A stretch of DNA of 64,000 nt from Amphimedon queenslandica (GCF_000090795.2 NW_003546279.1:390731-454730); one strand, 5' to 3'. Numbered from the stretch's first letter, positions 11,833 to 24,056 are shown. Numbers and translations: made by a program. Notes: generated by a model not told the origin, from the sequence alone.

Positions 11833-11982
11833 CTAGTAAAGTATAGCCACACCTCTAGCCAGTAGAGCTCTAGCCACACCCCCAATAAAGGTATTAGCCA
11901 CACCTCCTACTAATAAAAAGGCCATCATACTGTACCATACAGGTGCTTCTGTTGTACTGTCTGGTGTTACTATGGCCACCAT
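11833..11982 (-). CDS. Possible 49-residue single-pass membrane microprotein
   Basis: ORF beginning MVAIVTPDSTTEAPVWYSMM with an aaaATGGTGG start context, one hydrophobic helix (about residues 16-37) and a short basic tail. It lies in the gap after AREL1-B. I recognise no family. The 3' part overlaps the CCACACC words that are common in this genome, so it may be fortuitous. Confidence 0.2.
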   Translation of the reverse strand: MVAIVTPDSTTEAPVWYSMMAFLLVGGVANTFIGGVARALLARGVAILY

Positions 11983-12169
11983 TTTATTAAGGTGTGACAA
12001 AACCCACTGAATAATAGTGACAGTTGGACTAGCAGGCAAATGCTTACCCAGGCATGCTTCAATAATAATAATTGACAGTAAAAACATAATAATAATAATA
12101 CATTATAAAAAGTGAAAATGCAGCACACACCAGCTGCTGATAATAGTCACTCATTAATTGTTAATATTA
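11983..12169. other. Short AT-rich gap after AREL1-B
   Basis: 3' flank of AREL1-B with a short AAT run (about 12060-12105). No gene seen. Confidence 0.4.
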
Positions 12170-15100
12170 TCATGCGAATCCAAAACCTTCTGATCCTTCA
12201 TTAAGAGCTAGCGTTAATGACTGTTGGAACTGGTCGTATGAATCATAAGATGGAAGACAGAGCTGATTGAAACTATGGAAGGGAAGGGTATCAAGTGAAA
12301 GACTATTAGTTCCTTATAGACCTACCAGGTGTGAGCTGTAGGTAGTCTGCCATGAGTTGGTGAGGATATTATCTGAAAGGCAGGGTGAAGGTCTTTAAAA
12401 CCACCTGGAGGTAACTGGGAACATCCTGACGAGGAAACACTGTATTTAAGGATCAGTAATATTGAGACATACCTGTTACAAATTGTAATAGTTTGGCCAT
12501 TTCTTCCTGAGTAAATCCACTGACCAGTGTCCAGAACCATGATACCACTGTCCTAAACCGGTCGTTACTACCATTAACCACTGTATGGATCTTTAGCTCA
12601 TTATAACTGACTGTACCAACACCACACATTAATAACTAGAGGTAGTTATTAATAATAGTTATTAGTAATAGTTATTACTTCAAGTTCAGTTTCATCAAAA
12701 ATAGATAATAAATGATCAGGAATTACATCATTAAGACCTAGTTATTAATGATAGTTATTGATGGTTATTAATAGTTATTATACCTTTAAGGAAATGATCC
12801 ACTTCTTCTTTGACAGTTTTCGATAATTTATGCTGAGCCAGCAAATTAAGATAATGAAGTTTATTACTATTAGTAACCTCAATCTCCTCCCCCTTACTGA
12901 TCAGGGGAACCACCTACCAATTAATCAATAACTACTGAACGCATTTCATCCTCCATATATGTACATACGGTTATGGTTCCTGTATTTTGGTCTATTTCTT
13001 CTTCAGCAAAGACCAGTCCTAAATCAGTGACGTCATTGTCTCTGATGTACTGAATCTTTGTTGTGTATAATTCAGGATTGTCACTCTCAAAATACTAAAA
13101 TAAACAAACAATAAACAAACAAACAAACAAACAAACGGTAGTACTTTGTGGTTAATTCTCAGTCCAATTATTTGAGCTAGGAATGATCTGCTAAACCTGG
13201 CCTTCACCATCAGCTGGTTACCCAGGGCTGACTCATACAGACACTTGCCAACGATACGACCAGCAAACTCGTAGTGCCTTAATTTCAAATGTGATGGTCT
13301 GTTTGGGTTCGGATGAGCCTGTAACAAGGACATGATTTATGACACAGTGCCAGCAGCAGCTGTTGCTTACTAGTCCCTGGGGATTATCGGAGAATCTCTT
13401 AAACAGCTGATAGGACGGGTCAAAGCATCTGACACAAACCAACTCAAAGAACTCACGACTGACCCCGCCCCAATCCAAACCTGGTTAATTAACTAGTTAT
13501 TAATAGTTATTAATAGTCATACCTTCCTCTCCTTGAAAGTCAATGGTAAACTTCTTATACCAGTCCGAACTACTCAAGTGTTTGGTGGCTTGTATCGCCT
13601 GGAAAAGGCGCGGGGTTAATGGGTGAGGTCAAAGGAGGCGTGGCAATACTGTACAAACCTCTTCAAGTAGGTTGTGTCTTGAGGATACTGTGATATGGAC
13701 CTCTCCTCTTGTCAGTTGGCTCCTCATTTTCTTCACTTCGCTGTAAAAGAACTTTTGTTTATCTTGAAACTTTTCGGAACCACCTGCCCACAATAAACAC
13801 CAATACTAATATACAATAAAGTGGGCGTGTACCAATGTTCTTTAATAAAAATTTATAAAAAGTAGCAGCGAGCACTTCACGATGAGGAGATACCATGACC
13901 AGCGGAGACTGGTATCCATCGTCCAGTGTAAAACATTCGGCAGTTTCATGGAATATTATCTGAAGGTATGACAATGTGTAACTTATTAATGGCAGCTGGT
14001 CAGTACAACTCACTCTGGTCGAAGGACAGACTTTACAGGAGTAGATACGCTTAGGAATGAGTCCCAATATAAAGAACTCTTTCACTTGAATCTGTTTCGG
14101 TGAGATGTAACAATAAACCCTCTTTGGTTTTGCAGCTGCTCCTGGAGTATACATTGACTCGTAATAAACATTACACTTCTTAGCGACATTCTTATCAACT
14201 GAAACAGAATCCGCTTCTAAATAATGATAAGTAGAACTTAACATAATGGACATCACTTTCTCACCATTTAATGATATTATATTTATAGAACATGGTCCAA
14301 TGATCTCTCCTTCATATTTAACGCAACCTACAAAGTACCCAACCTCCTCTACCTTGAGGAGTATCTCGTACTGATTGGGAACTGGACTCGTATCAACCAC
14401 ACACTCTGGATTGATGAGATCACCAGTGGAACTATCCTATGGAGAAGAACATCAATTGACGGCTAGTGAGGAATATATAAAATTGTAAAAATGGAGACTT
14501 CTCTCCTTTTTATTTTCAGCAAAATTTGTACTGTACATGGTCTTGGACCTAATCATAATAACTAAATTACTTTTCTGATTTCAGCAGTTAAATACTCTTG
14601 GCAGACATTAGCTGGGTTACCGAACCTGTCCTTTGGTATTATTTGCATGCTGTGGTAGATTCCTGATGTGACTACTATTGTATTGCTTTGCTGTAGGAAC
14701 ACTGTCTTACTGGCATCAACTGAACCTAATGGGATGAGTGAGCCCCTCTAATTAGTACTAATAATAATGTACCTGGCTTGTACTGCCTGATAATGGACCC
14801 ATCTCTCCCAATGTAAGTTCCGTTGATCTTTATGTCAATGTTATAGCTCCCACTCAGTTTCGGAGTGAACGATATTTTGATAGAATCTTGACCGAAAGGT
14901 CTAGCTGGTTCCAAGGCATGAGGTAATGTAGTCTTTGAGCTGACGTGTAGTATTTTAATCGATAAATTATCGGAGGGTTGCAATGTATAATTAGAATCAT
15001 TTCTACATTTAAACTGGAGGGAGGAGCTAGTCATTAAGTAATTAACTTACATGTACTGTGGCTATGGAAGAATTCCCAACTACAAGAGATTCCTGATTGT

Positions 15101-16179
15101 TCCAAGCGATGGTGCTACGCTTTGAATCAAAGGACTTACCCCTTAGCCGGTCGTAAAGCCCCAGATGAAAATCAGCACCTGCAAGATAATAAGAGTAGAT
15201 GTATATTATATGGAGGTATATTAGATATCATTATGCATATACCAGTACTGTTAGTATTAGCTCTAGAGTGTCTTTGGTTAGTTCTTAATAATGAGAACCT
15301 GCTCCGCCCCCTACTAGCAGCTGTTCTAGTACGGAATGAACTGAAGGATGGAGGGTTGGGCGGGGACACACGCCGTCCTGTCAATCCATTAATAAAACTG
15401 CCAACCACACCCACTATTAGAACCCATAGGATCAGTACTATCCCGTACATGAGAGCGTCTATTATTAGGACAGCAGCTGCACTGACAACATTAACGACAC
15501 AAATATATAGAAATACTAGAGGGGATAATAATTATAATATTAATTAATATCATTATTATTACCTATTAATGCTATGATTATTATAAAAAGTATAATTATT
15601 ATGTAAATCCAACTGTACGAGCCTAGTAATAAATATTAATAACAATTAATAATAATTAACAATAATTAATTACCATGTGACTCATTTCTAAGTGAGGTTG
15701 CAGCTGCTATGAATTTATCTTTATCTTTCTGTCCCTCCATCATTCTGTAGAGGTCCTTGTCACTGGTTGACGTGAGATCTCTCAAACTGATCATGTTGTG
15801 TTGCTTAAGGACAGGCTCGTAGCTAGTTAATTCATTAGTTAATAACCAGTTCTGGACCTTCAACCAGCTGCAGGCCCTGTCCAGCAACCAGACCTGCTCT
15901 GATGTTAAACTCAGAGTATCTGACAGTGAATCAACTGAATATTTCAATAAATCACGAGTTGACTTGATTCCTGTGATAACATGGGAAGAACTGGTCAGTA
16001 TAATATCAATGGCACAGACCAGAGAGGACTAATGACTCCTCAATCTCTTCTAGTCTGTTCTCCTTTAGCCAGAGACTGAGCTGATCCTCCTCTTGGTAGA
16101 CTAGGCTCCTTTGCTTGAGCCATACCATCAGTATCACTGATACCAGCACTATTATCCAACCTATCTTTCCACCACTCAT
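12170..16179 (-). CDS. AREL1: AREL1-type HECT E3 ubiquitin ligase, copy B (membrane-anchored, SAM-like N-terminus)
   Basis: Second AREL1 homologue, same strand as copy A. The start at 16179 gives MSGGKIGWIIVLVSVILMVW, a signal-anchor helix. Then comes a helical region (LSLWLKENRLEEIEES; later WLLDRACSWLKVQNW and ISLRDLTSTSDKDLYRMM, 15670-15950) that looks SAM-like, and a second TM stretch at about 15380-15450 (MYGIVLILWVLIVGVVGSF). The filamin-type repeat is at 14750-15034, VYCYISPKQIQVKEFF at about 14100 and FTLDDGYQSP at about 13920. HECT blocks: SREFFELVCVRCFDPSYQLF (13380-13460), HYEFAGRIVGKCLYESALG (13230-13290), TGSSQLPPGGF (about 12400) and LPTAHTCFNQLCLPSYDSY. The catalytic Cys codon is split TG|T by the last intron (about 12279-12326). 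Ends ...EGFGFA, stop 12170-12172. All parts expected for ligase activity are present. Confidence 0.87.
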
Positions 16180-16381
16180 ACTACTGCAGCCAGGTTTTCA
16201 ATATTACACATAACACTGTGAATAATTAGAACAAATAAGACTAATACGGAACCATGTGTAAGCATGTGGCTCATTCATGAGTCATGACACAAAAATTAAT
16301 TTATTCATGTCATGAGACAAAAATTAATGGGTGGAGACATACTCCGTAGTCTTAGTCCGTTCACTATAATTGTTTGCTCTG

Positions 16382-17929
16382 ATGTCTACTAACAGTGAGA
16401 CTGCATCTCTCCTCTCTGGAGAGGCCAGAGAGACAGAGTATGGGTCGGACAATGATGTTAGTACCTTGTTGTTTTGTTGTCTTGTTTGTTTGTTTGTTTG
16501 TTTTTTGTGTTTTGATTGCCCCATAAGAATCAAAGGGAGGGAGTGGCTGATCACGTGATCCCTAACACACATACACACTGTTATATACAGGAGGGTATGG
16601 AAGAACAGGAAGAAGATGGTATAACTGTCTCTCCTCCACTCCAGGGAACAAGAGAAGAGGAAGAGGAAACTGAACAGAAAGATGATGAACAAAGGTCAGT
16701 GTATTAATGGAGTGCATGTACATCTATTTCATGAATAACATATTGACTGCATTATAAGCATTGTATTGGCATGGGGTCCATGACTGTGTTTAATTAAATG
16801 GGTGTGGTTAGTTATTATTATTATTATAGTTGTGGTATGAAGTATGTGTTTAAGAAGATACTCAATGTCCTCCCGTCATTTGGTGATGATGGAGACGATC
16901 CTACCAGTGAAGCTAATGAGGTAAACAACAACAACAAACAATAACAAATGTTGTTATTGTTTGTTATTATTTACAGGAGGCACTACGTTTTGGAGCTCAG
17001 CAGATGATTCTGTTAATATTTCCAGTCTTCATCTGCATGGCTCTGGTGGTCGCCATACAGCTGTCTGTTGAAAAGAATGTGACCAGTTCTGGAACACTGT
17101 GAGCTATTAACATGATTAATTAATTAATTATTAAAATTAAATTATGAATAGGATATATACTCCATTTGATGAGGACACTGCCTCCAATGATGGATTTGTT
17201 CTTTTATTTGCTCTGGCTAACGTAGCCATTGTCATTACTCTGGTGGTTGTCATGACAATCATACTAGTGTGTCTCTATAAGTATAGATGCTATAAGGTTA
17301 TTAATAGTTATTGATAGTTATTAATGGTTATTAACAGTAGTTATTACTAGTTATTAATTTCTGTAGATCATTTATGGTTGGCTTGTAGTAGCGTCTGCTT
17401 TACTCCTGTTTGTCTTCTCTTCATTTTTCTTTGTGTAAGTTCATAGTCATTTCAAACCCTAAACCCTCTCCTCCTTCCCCCAGTGAGGTTCTTCAGGTTC
17501 ATTATTTATTCATTGACTGGCCGTCCTTTCTTGTCCTTATATGGAATTTTGGTGGTATGGGTGTCCTTGTCATTCACTGGAAGGGACCACTTCGCTTGCA
17601 ACAAGCTTACCTCATCTTCTGTAGCGCTCTCACTGTAAATAATAATCATTACTTTATTTTTATTTTATTTATTTATATTTTAGGCTAATATTTTTGTGAA
17701 ATATCTTCCCAACTGGACAGCTTGGATCCTACTAGCTGCGATATCCTTATATGGTTAAATAATTATTAATTAATTAATTAATTAATGACTATTGTTGATG
17801 TGTAGACCTAATAGCTGTCCTTTGTCCAAAGGGTCCTTTGAGAGTTCTTGTTGAAACTGCGAGAGAAAGAAATGAAACCATCTTTCCATCATTGATATAT
17901 TCAAGTAAACCATTGTATTATTATTATTG

Positions 17930-17970
<41 letters not shown>

Positions 17971-18711
17971 GATAGCTACTATGGTGTGGCTGGTTGGAAT
18001 GGCTGATAGACCCACCAATAAAAAGAAAGATAAGAAAAGTAACTAACTAATTATTAATTAATGATAATTGATGATATCCATATTTACAGATACAGATGAT
18101 ACCAGTGGCAGTAGTGATGGGAGCCACGAGGAGGAGGAGGAGGAGGAGGGAGGAGGAGAGAGAGAGGGCAGGAGGGATAATGACGATGGTGATGATGATA
18201 CCGATGGTATTGAAATGAGGAGTATAAGAGCAGCTGCTGATACTAACAGAGAGAGGAGAAGAGAAAGACAGCAGCAGCAGCAGCAAGAGGAGGAGGAGGA
18301 GGAGGAGGAGCAAGAAGAAAGTATGACTGTCATTAATTTATACAAGCTCTTTCATGGCTTTTGCTCTCCAACAGGGCAAGGTTTTAAACTAGGACTGGGT
18401 GATTTCATATTCTACAGTATCCTGGTGGGTAAGGCAGCTCACGACAGCACTGGGGACTGGGTTGTCATATCCTCTTGTTTTGTGGCCATTTTGATAGTGA
18501 GCTATTAATAACTATGATGATGTCATTATTACTTATTCCCCACGTCACGTCACAGGGTCTGTGTATGACTATCATAATACTGGGTATTGTTAGGCGGGCC
18601 CTCCCTGCTCTACCCATCTCTATATTCTGTGGTCTCATATTCTATTTTAGTTCTCAATATGTCATTGCTCCTTTTGCTCAAGTCCTTGCTACTACTCAGA
18701 CATTTATATGA
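16382..18711 (+). CDS. PSEN1: Presenilin, catalytic subunit of gamma-secretase
   Basis: Intramembrane aspartyl protease that cleaves Notch, cadherin and APP-type substrates within the gamma-secretase complex. The start at 16382 ([20 protein letters not shown]) opens an acidic cytosolic N-terminus. TM exons follow: [20 protein letters not shown] (16979-17100), [40 protein letters not shown], and [20 protein letters not shown] (17710-17825). The first catalytic Asp (LYD) has its codon split G|AC by an intron at about 17756-17804. The block [17 protein letters not shown] follows. The TM6-TM7 loop (18092-18320) is low-complexity, rich in Glu, Arg and Gln. The second catalytic site is in [13 protein letters not shown] (18389-18427), and the PALP motif is in [12 protein letters not shown] near 18600. 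Stop 18709-18711. Both catalytic aspartates and PALP are intact. The exact boundary of the first exon (donor gttagt near 16457) is inferred. Confidence 0.93.
17918..17970. repeat. (ATT)n microsatellite in presenilin intron
   Basis: Run of ATT units directly upstream of a presenilin acceptor site, where it may serve as the pyrimidine-rich tract. Confidence 0.9.
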
Positions 18712-19006
18712 TGGTTTTGTCATTTTATTGCTTTATTAAAAATAGTCATTATTATTGTGTTTCTTGTATCCATTATAACTTGATAACCAACCACTCATAT
18801 TAGAGCTAATGAAAGTAAATTTCATTTGCTCTATGACTCCTGCAGGCCTGGCAAAGTTAAGTGGCAATAATTGACTCCACCTACTTAAGGCCACACCTCC
18901 TATCAGCACCAGCTAGCTTGGCAGAGACTAGCTGTGTTGTTCTTATCTATTCTCAACAGGTGATCAGGTATAGCCTTATCTTGTCTTCTAGCTCCAGTCC
19001 GTGGAT

Positions 19007-20575
19007 ATGGCTGCTGCTCGTGGTTGTTGTAAAGTGTTTACTGTTAGTTTGGTACCGGCTACTGTTCTGTGTCTTGCTATTGCCTTCTTTGCCGGTTTCA
19101 TTCTCTTACCAACACTCTACACTGAACTGAGCTACAAGGAACAGGTCAGGTTCTAATTAATGAGCATGTACGGTCTTTTTGTACATTATTCTATTTAATG
19201 AGCATTTTCTCCCCTCCCTATTACAGTATGCGTTGGTTATTGATGCTGGTTCCTCTCATTCCGAAGTGTTCCTCTACAACTGGAAGTTACCTTTTTACCA
19301 AAAGACAGGAATAGTCAGGCAGAAGACCTACTGTAGGGTTGAAGGTAAGGAGGTGTGGCCAGGGGCGGGGCTAAAGGAAAGTGAAAATGTGTTTTAAATT
19401 ATTATTATTATTATTATTGATCTCCTACAGGTGTTGGTATCAGTGAGTACAATGACTCGGTAGCAGCTGCTAACAGTCTCTATAACTGTGTGAGTGGGGT
19501 GGTAAAGGACGTACCTAAAGATTATAATCATGAAGTGAAGGCGTGGCTTGGGGCTACTGCTGGAATGAGATTATTAAAGTAAGGGAGAGCCTTCCCATTC
19601 TAATAATTCCATATTCCATTCCACTTTAGACGTGAAAATGAGTCTCTTGCCAATGACACTATCAATGCAATCAATGATAAATATAACAATAAAAGATTTA
19701 AGAACAAGGACTGGACACTTCACATGAACGCCAGGATACTCAGCGGAGAGGAAGAGGCTCTTTCTGGCTGGATCACTACTAACTACGTTAATGGAACATT
19801 TGAAAGGAAATATGTAAGATTAACATTACTTTAGTCAATTTAAATTAAACTACGTTAATTATTATTCATAGCCAGGGGATGAACGGGGTCTATCAACTAC
19901 CAATGGAGCGTTGGATATGGGCGGAGCCTCAATGCAGATATCATACAATGAAATTGATGATACTGATGGTAATAACACCAAGACTGTCTCACTCTTTGGA
20001 GAGACGTATGATGTTTATGTGAGGAGTTACCTGTGTTATGGTATCAATGAAGCTTCAAGGAGAATACTAGCCTACGCTGTGAAGGTAGTGGATGTTATTT
20101 CAGTTGATCTGACGTTATCTTGTTTATTTAGAATGCATCTTATGCCAGTACAGTTGAGTTCCCTTGCTATCATACTGGTTTTATATTCCAGACTAACTCG
20201 TCTTACCTGTTTGACAATCACTACTGTACACATCAGTTAGGTTCTGGTGATGGTAATTTCACAAATCACACCATCAAGGGGTCCAGTAATGCCGAAATGT
20301 GTTGGGCATTAATTAGAAGTGCCATGAATTTTTCTGTTAACATATCCAGTGGAGAACCCATTGAATATACTTCACCTAATCCTCATGGAATCTTTTATGT
20401 GAGGAAGAGAGGAGGAGGGGCCAGAGGTCATGTGACATGTTCTTGTTTTAGGGTTTTTCTAATTTTTATTACACATCCGATGCTTTTAATGTGTCAAAAT
20501 TGATTCCAGAACAATTGGATAGTTTTAATCAAAGTGTCAGTAAACGTTGTAGCATGGACTGGAATGAAGTAAAGA

Positions 20576-20667
<92 letters not shown>

Positions 20668-21103
20668 ATTAATGTACATGTACTGTAGGTTGATTCTACT
20701 GATGATAGTTACTACAAGGCATTCCGCTGTATTGATGGGATGTTCCTGTTGCATGCACTGGGAGGAATGGGGTTCACTAATAACTCAAAGAACCAATGGA
20801 CTATATCCTTCCAGTATCAGGTAATGTGTCACATGATAGTCACATGACCTCCAGCTGACTCTCTCTCGTTAGGTTAATGATATATTCATTGGATGGTCCC
20901 TGGGCTACATGCTGGATAAGAGTTCTAGTTTTATTTCTTCTTATTATTTTACTCGTTACCCGTACACTACTGTTGATCTCATTGTTGGGATGATTGTTCT
21001 TCTCATTCTCTGTCTTATTTTTGCTATTTTCTTTGCCTTTACTTGTTCTGCCTGTTCTAAGAGTCTCCGCCCAACTAAAAGTGGATACACTAACATCACA
21101 TAA
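19007..21103 (+). CDS. Ectonucleoside triphosphate diphosphohydrolase (CD39-like)
   Basis: Membrane ectoenzyme removing gamma and beta phosphates from extracellular nucleotides. The start at 19007 gives MAAARGCCKVF followed by a TM helix (VLCLAIAFFAGFILL). Apyrase-conserved regions follow in order: ACR1 YALVIDAGSSHSEVFLYNW (19229-19285), ACR2 AWLGATAGMRLL (about 19540-19575), ACR3 LSGEEEALSGWITTNYV (19740-19795), ACR4 GALDMGGASMQISY (19903-19945) and ACR5 near IDGMFLLHALGGMGF (20732-20778). Multiple NxS/T sites suit an extracellular domain. A second TM helix near the C-terminus (VDLIVGMIVLLILCLIFAIF, about 20970-21030) gives the two-TM topology of ENTPD1/2/3/8 rather than the soluble ENTPD5/6 form. 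Stop 21101-21103, AATAAA at about 21126. Which vertebrate paralogue it corresponds to cannot be told. Confidence 0.9.
20578..20665. repeat. (TTA)n microsatellite in ENTPD intron
   Basis: About 29 uninterrupted ATT units filling most of a short intron just upstream of its acceptor. Confidence 0.95.
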
Positions 21104-21288
21104 CGGACTCCTAAACTGAGTGACTAATAAAAATAATATTTTATGCAATGTTGTGTTGTGTTAAAATAATTTTTAAAAAAGATTAATTTATGAAATGGGT
21201 GGGGCTAATTATCTTTAGTTATTAAAGAAGGTGTGGTCAGCTGTAGTACGTTCCCGCTGGCGGGATCTTTTAACCAGAAGAAGAGGCC

Positions 21289-23882
21289 ATGAGTGTATTT
21301 AAGGGAAGTATACTGGAGTACCCAGGACTGGTTGTTGATAGATTCAATCCAGTCAACTGCAGGAGAGGCCGGGCCTTCTTCCTATCACACTGTCATAAAG
21401 GTACAGACTCCTATACTGGTGATGAATATGATGATACAGTCACTAGATCACATGAGTGGACTGGATTCAGATGAACTTCTGAAAGTTTTAAAAGAATTAA
21501 AAATAGATTTTTATTGTTCGGAGGTGACACACGCGTTGCTAAGCAACGATCCTGGCTTCTCACACCTCATGCCTTATTTGGTAAGTGGTTGCTATGACAA
21601 CAGGGCTACAACCTTTTTCCTGTGCATGTTCATGTTAGGTATCAGTTCCAGTGGGAGAGACGATCAGCCTCAAACTGAACACATTCAGAAATGAAGACCA
21701 GGTACGTGTGCATACAGATGCTTATTAATAGTTATTAATAGTTATTAATGGTTATTAATGGTTATTGATAATTGATTTCAGGTGGTTACTGTTAATGTCA
21801 CTCTATTACCAGCTGGTCATTGTCCTGGGTCTGTAATGTAAGCCACTCAAACTAGCTTTAATTAATTAATTAATTAATTAATTAATTAATTTAGGTTTTT
21901 ATTTCAAGGTGATGCTGGAAATGTATTATATACAGGTACAACTTATTAATTATTATTATTAATTAATAATAATGATTAATTATTAATTATTAATTAATTC
22001 AAAGGTGATTTCAGGCTCTCATTGAGTGACATTAGGGGGTGTGGCCCACTGCATACTGATGATGGTAAAGTCATTGAAATCAAGGCGTTATATCTTGACA
22101 CGACATTCTGTCATCCAAAATCAACTAACATCATATCACGTGTTAGTACTTGATTTGATATTGATATTTGATATCTCCATAGGACGAAACAAGAGATATA
22201 ATACTGAAGAAGGTCAAAGAGTAAGTTCATAACTATCAATAACTATTAATAACTGGTGTTCCTCAGATGGCTGGCCCAGGGTCCTGATAATATAGTTCGG
22301 TTGGATTGTCGATCCTTTGGTTATGAGCACATACTAATGTCACTCTCCCTCCAGCTGGACACTAACATACACACAGCTGGTTGGAAGATAAGGTCTTACT
22401 CCGTCCTACCTCAGGTTAGGGCCCATTGGATAGTGCTCAGTTTCTTTTCAATTGATTTTTGATTCTTAACTTTCCCTAAAATTTGCAAAACCCTGGCTAA
22501 AGTCCCTGTACTATAAGGCCATTTTTACCAAAATTGAAAAGAAGAGAATTCTCTATCTTTATTATGCTACACGACCTTATGCATTTACTGTTACATGTAC
22601 ATGAACATGCAACAGTAATTTACTGTTGCATGTTCAGGTTCATCAGTGCTTGACTGAAGATGGGAACAGTACGAGAATACATGCTTGTGTTAATAAGGTG
22701 AGTGGGTGGAACAAGGGGTGGGGCTTACTGCTGATATTAGAAAGGGACACAGTCTGTTTCTGGTAAACTGCCTTGTGGAGCCACACCCACTAAAGGAGGT
22801 ACTCCTAATATATTAACAATCAAGCCATCAGCTCAATGGTTTCTTAGCAATGATAAGCCACACCCATCAGCGTAAGTACCCACGTCTACATGTTTATTAT
22901 TATTAATAATTAATTTTTAGATTTTTTCCTGAATTTAATTTATTTCGAGTCCTTCATTCAATGCACTCCAGCTACTCTGAGATTATTGAGGTAGTCTCGT
23001 ACCTGTGTCCAGTGTCCATTGTACCGTGTGTCATTCCATACACACTCGGGGACACATCACTGGTTGATATACACAGCAGGTAATTGGAGGTGTGGTCAGG
23101 AGGTGGGGCTGATGATTTTATTCTTATTTTCAAGGTTGCGTCATCTTTTAAGGAACCCTTCACCTGTTGTTGAAAAACCTCTTCCCAGTGCTACCGGAAA
23201 GAGAAAAAGAAATTTAGAAAAGGAGGAACCAATTAAGAAAAGGGCAGAGTCATTTAATGACGAGGCGGAGTCTGACAGTTCGTATGAAACTAATGATGAA
23301 TTTATTAGTGAAGAGGAGGCGGAGTCACAAGGAGACCATACCCACCCTGATAGCTTACTGTCTATTATAGGACAACAAACAAACAACAAACAAAAAACGT
23401 GTAAACAACCAACAATCAAACTGACATTTAGCATTGAAGAGGAGGAGGTGCTGGAGGGACTAGAGGGAGAGGAGGTTAATAAGGGACTGGAGGGGGAGGG
23501 GCCAGGAGAGGAGGAGGGGCCAGAAGAGGAGGAGGAGGGGTTAGGTGATTGTATTATTGACCTGACTCATAGTTCAAGCGACACTAGTGATCATCAGTCC
23601 ACTCCAGCTGGATCAGTTATTATCATCAGTGATGATACAACTAACGGATCAATGGGCGGGTCACTTGAAGCCACTAGCACTGGGTCTATAAGAGGAGGGT
23701 CTGTCAGTCCTGGAGGAGGAGGAGGGGCTAATAGTGTAGGAGGGTCTCCACTGGTAGTATTATCCAGTTCTAGTGATGCCAGTTGTAATGGACGTGGAAC
23801 GTCACCCTCTATAGTCCCCCTGTCCCCCTCTAAAGAACCAGCAGAATCCATTTTATTAAAGAGGAAAGGCTCTTTTTTATAA
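21289..23882 (+). CDS. DCLRE1C: Artemis nuclease (DCLRE1C, metallo-beta-lactamase/beta-CASP)
   Basis: Nuclease of the SNM1 family acting in non-homologous end joining. The start MSVFKGSILEYPGLVVDRFN and FFLSHCHK match Artemis. The metal-binding motif HxHxDH is completed as HCHK|DHMSGL when the intron ends at 'cactag' (about 21440), so the Asp codon is split by the intron. Next come LPAGHCPGSVMFLFQG (21805-21910), YTGDFRLSLSDI (21936-22030), LDTTFCHPK (22090-22118), and beta-CASP blocks LAQGPDNIVRLDCRSFGYEH (22266-22330), HQCLTEDGN, IHACVNK and KLPCG. The 3' exon (23135-23882) adds about 250 residues of Ser/Glu-rich tail with basic clusters (GKRKRNLEKEEPIKKR) and three SUMO-interaction-like motifs. 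Stop 23880-23882. In vertebrates the tail binds DNA-PKcs and ligase IV; little conservation of that is visible here. Confidence 0.9.
22440..22600. repeat. Dispersed AT-rich repeat copy in Artemis intron
   Basis: Contains 'aaagtccctgtactata' and 'accaaaattgaaaagaagagaattctct', words shared with the family at 43890-44060 and 45790-46650. Confidence 0.6.
22603..22635. repeat. Perfect 16-bp inverted repeat abutting a 3' splice site
   Basis: Positions 22603-22618 and 22620-22635 are exact reverse complements separated by one base. The acceptor AG follows at once (22636-22637). A third, imperfect arm (about 22584-22602) can compete in pairing. Confidence 0.85.
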
Positions 23883-24056
23883 ACTTCACCAGCTGCTAAT
23901 ATATTATTATATTATGTTTTGAATACATAAGATATATTCTAGTTATTTATTTAAATTCTGACATTGTTTAAGTCTATTTCATTCTTTACTGGATAATAAT
24001 GATGCATTTTATATTCAGCCTATGAATAATTAATTAATATAGTAATTGATAATTAA

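Noticed and set aside
15122-15547. Plus-strand 141-codon ORF
   Set aside because: Antisense to the second TM region and flanks of AREL1-B; no conserved features.
16324-16692. Minus-strand 122-codon ORF opposite presenilin exons 1-2
   Set aside because: No family resemblance, and it overlaps clear presenilin coding sequence.
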